Of a stretch of DNA of 64,000 nucleotides, positions 62,791 through 64,000 are shown piece after piece. The translations under genes were made by a program, and so were the position numbers. Each line of letters starts with the position of its first letter. Within the stretch, counting starts at the first letter, position 1. The notes below the pieces were generated by a model. It was not told the DNA's origin. It was given only the letters and a program-made list of their open reading frames with translations, and ran no database searches. Source of the DNA: Tissierella simiarum (GTDB lineage: Bacteria > Bacillota > Clostridia > Tissierellales > Tissierellaceae); assembly GCF_018917865.1 (NCBI RefSeq), contig NZ_JAHLPM010000010.1, positions 113,524 through 177,523 on the forward strand, read 5' to 3'.

Positions 62791-63735
62791 GTTTGCTGGC
62801 ACGAAGCCCATCTTTTCAATAATTTCGGACCCTTTACTAGATGTAACCATATCCATGAACGCTTGTTGCCCTGGATTAAGTTCACCATTTTTAACTACTA
62901 TAAGAGGTCTAGATATTTTATATGAACCATCTACTATGTTTTCTTTTGTTGGTTCAACTCCATCAACTTTTAAAGGAACAAGTTTACCTAGATTTTGATT
63001 AACCATACCAAAAGAAGCATAGCCTATAGCATCCTTATTTTCTATTACTTTAGTAACTAATGCACCCATTGAAGGAGCTTGTATAGCATCTTCTCTAACT
63101 GATGTATCACCCATCACACTTTTTTGGAATACTTCGTGAGCTCCACCACCTAAATCTCTAATAACTACTACTATTTCATTATGTGGAAGACTACTGTCTA
63201 CATCATCCCAGTATTTATATTCTCCTGAAAATATCTTCTTTACTTCTTCTGTACTTAAATCATCTTTTATTTTAGTTAGAGGATTTTCTGGATTTATAGA
63301 AATAGTTAAGGCATCTATACCAAGTAAAAATTCCTTAGCATTCCCTATCTTTTCTTTTTCTTCATCTTTAATTCCTCTTGCTAACATACCAAAGTCACTG
63401 GTTCCATCAAGAACTGCTTTAACTCCAGCACCAGATCCTCCGGCTGAAACATATATAGCTATATTTTCACTTGGAAAACTTGAATCAACTTTATCCCAAG
63501 TAGTAAATTCCTCTATAAAATCAGTAGCTATAGCTGATATTACAGGTGCTAATGTAGATGAACCGTTGAAGGTCATTTGAGCTTTAAATTCTTCTGTTTC
63601 TTTTCCTGTATTCTCATTAACATTGTTCTCTGGTTGTCCATTTACTGTAGTTTCTGGATCTTGCTTTGAACATCCAGTTAAAGCTAGTCCAAATATTAAT
63701 AAAATACATAGAAATAAGCTAATATGTTTTTTCAT
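62788..63735 (-). CDS. pstS: Phosphate-binding lipoprotein
   Basis: 315 residues. Signal peptide MKKHISLFLCILLIFGLALTGC with lipobox LTGC. The mature protein has phosphate-site patterns FNGSSTLAPVISAIA, SAGGSGAGVKAVLDG and RDLGGGAHEVFQ, and SSKGSEIIEKMGFVP at the end. It binds phosphate outside the membrane. AAGGAGG precedes the ATG. Confidence 0.92.
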   Translation of the reverse strand: MKKHISLFLCILLIFGLALTGCSKQDPETTVNGQPENNVNENTGKETEEFKAQMTFNGSSTLAPVISAIATDFIEEFTTWDKVDSSFPSENIAIYVSAGGSGAGVKAVLDGTSDFGMLARGIKDEEKEKIGNAKEFLLGIDALTISINPENPLTKIKDDLSTEEVKKIFSGEYKYWDDVDSSLPHNEIVVVIRDLGGGAHEVFQKSVMGDTSVREDAIQAPSMGALVTKVIENKDAIGYASFGMVNQNLGKLVPLKVDGVEPTKENIVDGSYKISRPLIVVKNGELNPGQQAFMDMVTSSKGSEIIEKMGFVPAN

Positions 63736-63881
63736 TGTTTTTCCTCCTTATATGTAATTTATCATTACATATCAAATTGTATTATTTCTATCAATCTATT
63801 TCCAATTAATATTTTTTATTTGCATTTAGTTTGTTATTAATTTTATCTATATGTAAAAAGTAAAATGAGTCAACAACAAAG

Positions 63882-64000
63882 TGAACTGACCCATGTCAAG
63901 TAGACAGATAATTTAATTAAAATATTATACACATATAGATGCATGGTTTCGATATTCTAAAGGAGCCATGCATCCTAGTCTTTTTTGAAATCTTTTTTCA
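63882..64000 (-). mobile_element. Right end of an IS3-family (IS150-like) element, cut by window edge
   Basis: The fragment reads, on the minus strand, as a transposase C-terminus EKRFQKRLGCMAPLEYRNHA, then a stop at 63925. The pattern '(K)RFQKRLG.M.P.EYR' is the end of IS3-family OrfB. The terminal sequence TGAACTGACCCATG at 63882 onward looks like an IS150-type inverted repeat. The rest lies beyond the window. Confidence 0.85.
63925..64000 (-). CDS. IS3-family transposase OrfB, C-terminal fragment
   Basis: About 25 codons are visible before the stop TAA at 63927-63925, ending RNHASICV. The open frame continues past the right edge. See the mobile element entry for why the family was chosen. 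Confidence 0.85.
   Translation of the reverse strand, partial: EKRFQKRLGCMAPLEYRNHASICV

Noticed and set aside
1..64000. CRISPR arrays, tRNA or rRNA genes
   Set aside because: No regularly spaced direct repeats with spacers and no tRNA or rRNA-like sequence were noticed. A program search would be needed to exclude them fully.

Overview
This AT-rich window has the gene content, Shine-Dalgarno sites and hairpin-plus-T terminators of a low-GC anaerobic Firmicute (class Clostridia). Support for that comes from a glycyl-radical choline lyase in a microcompartment, Hcp with an HcpR-like operator, tandem SAM-I riboswitches, B12-dependent MetH with a separate activation protein, LplA/LipA and a CssRS/HtrA pair. 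I do not assign a genus. No rRNA, tRNA or CRISPR array was seen. Truncated features sit at both edges: a response regulator at the left and an IS3-family transposase tail at the right.

1-19,100: choline-utilisation (cut) microcompartment locus. A leftward operon (11,684 to 941) encodes three BMC-H shell proteins, a tandem-domain BMC-T, a CoA-acylating aldehyde dehydrogenase (CutF-like), a BMC-P vertex protein, an iron alcohol dehydrogenase (CutO-like), a long CutC choline TMA-lyase, a DMT-family transporter, a small winged-helix-like protein and the CutD activase. A second leftward operon (18,935 to 16,905) adds a BMC-H with a long Lys/Glu tail, the PduL phosphotransacylase and a flavoprotein. 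Together they would split choline into trimethylamine and acetaldehyde, then dismute acetaldehyde to ethanol and acetyl-phosphate inside a protein shell. Between the operons lie rightward regulatory genes: a Cache-domain membrane sensor, a sigma-54 activator, and a PocR-domain histidine kinase with an AraC-type response regulator. The kinase gene has a near-perfect sigma-54 promoter with two identical upstream palindromes. Both BMC operons share a roughly 55-bp upstream element at the same distance from their start codons. The sequence therefore suggests a two-tier cascade: Cache sensor/sigma-54 activator, then PocR kinase/AraC regulator, then BMC operons.

19,100-26,700: a MATE transporter with a divergent LysR regulator, then hcp and a leftward four-gene module: a cytoplasmic DUF1858-substrate-binding-like protein, a Cys-rich HypB/CobW-like NTPase, a lone ABC ATPase and a zinc-ribbon protein. 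Module and hcp carry the same GTAAC-N4-GTTAC operator at the same distance from their -10 boxes. This is the best candidate for an undescribed system.

26,700-38,600: a MarR-controlled heterodimeric ABC exporter pair, lipoyl synthase and lipoate ligase, a class I isoprenoid-synthase-like protein, a second ABC exporter pair and a LUD-domain protein. 38,700-45,600: a VanY-type carboxypeptidase, then two tandem SAM-I riboswitches ahead of metY, metF, a MetH activation protein and metH.

45,500-64,000: a MutS2-like protein without the Smr domain, an unassigned structured RNA, a Ca-type P-type ATPase, purC, a peptidase remnant, a coiled-coil protein, an ABC-F protein, a lipoprotein, HtrA divergent from CssRS, and a pstSCAB operon ending in a HAD protein.
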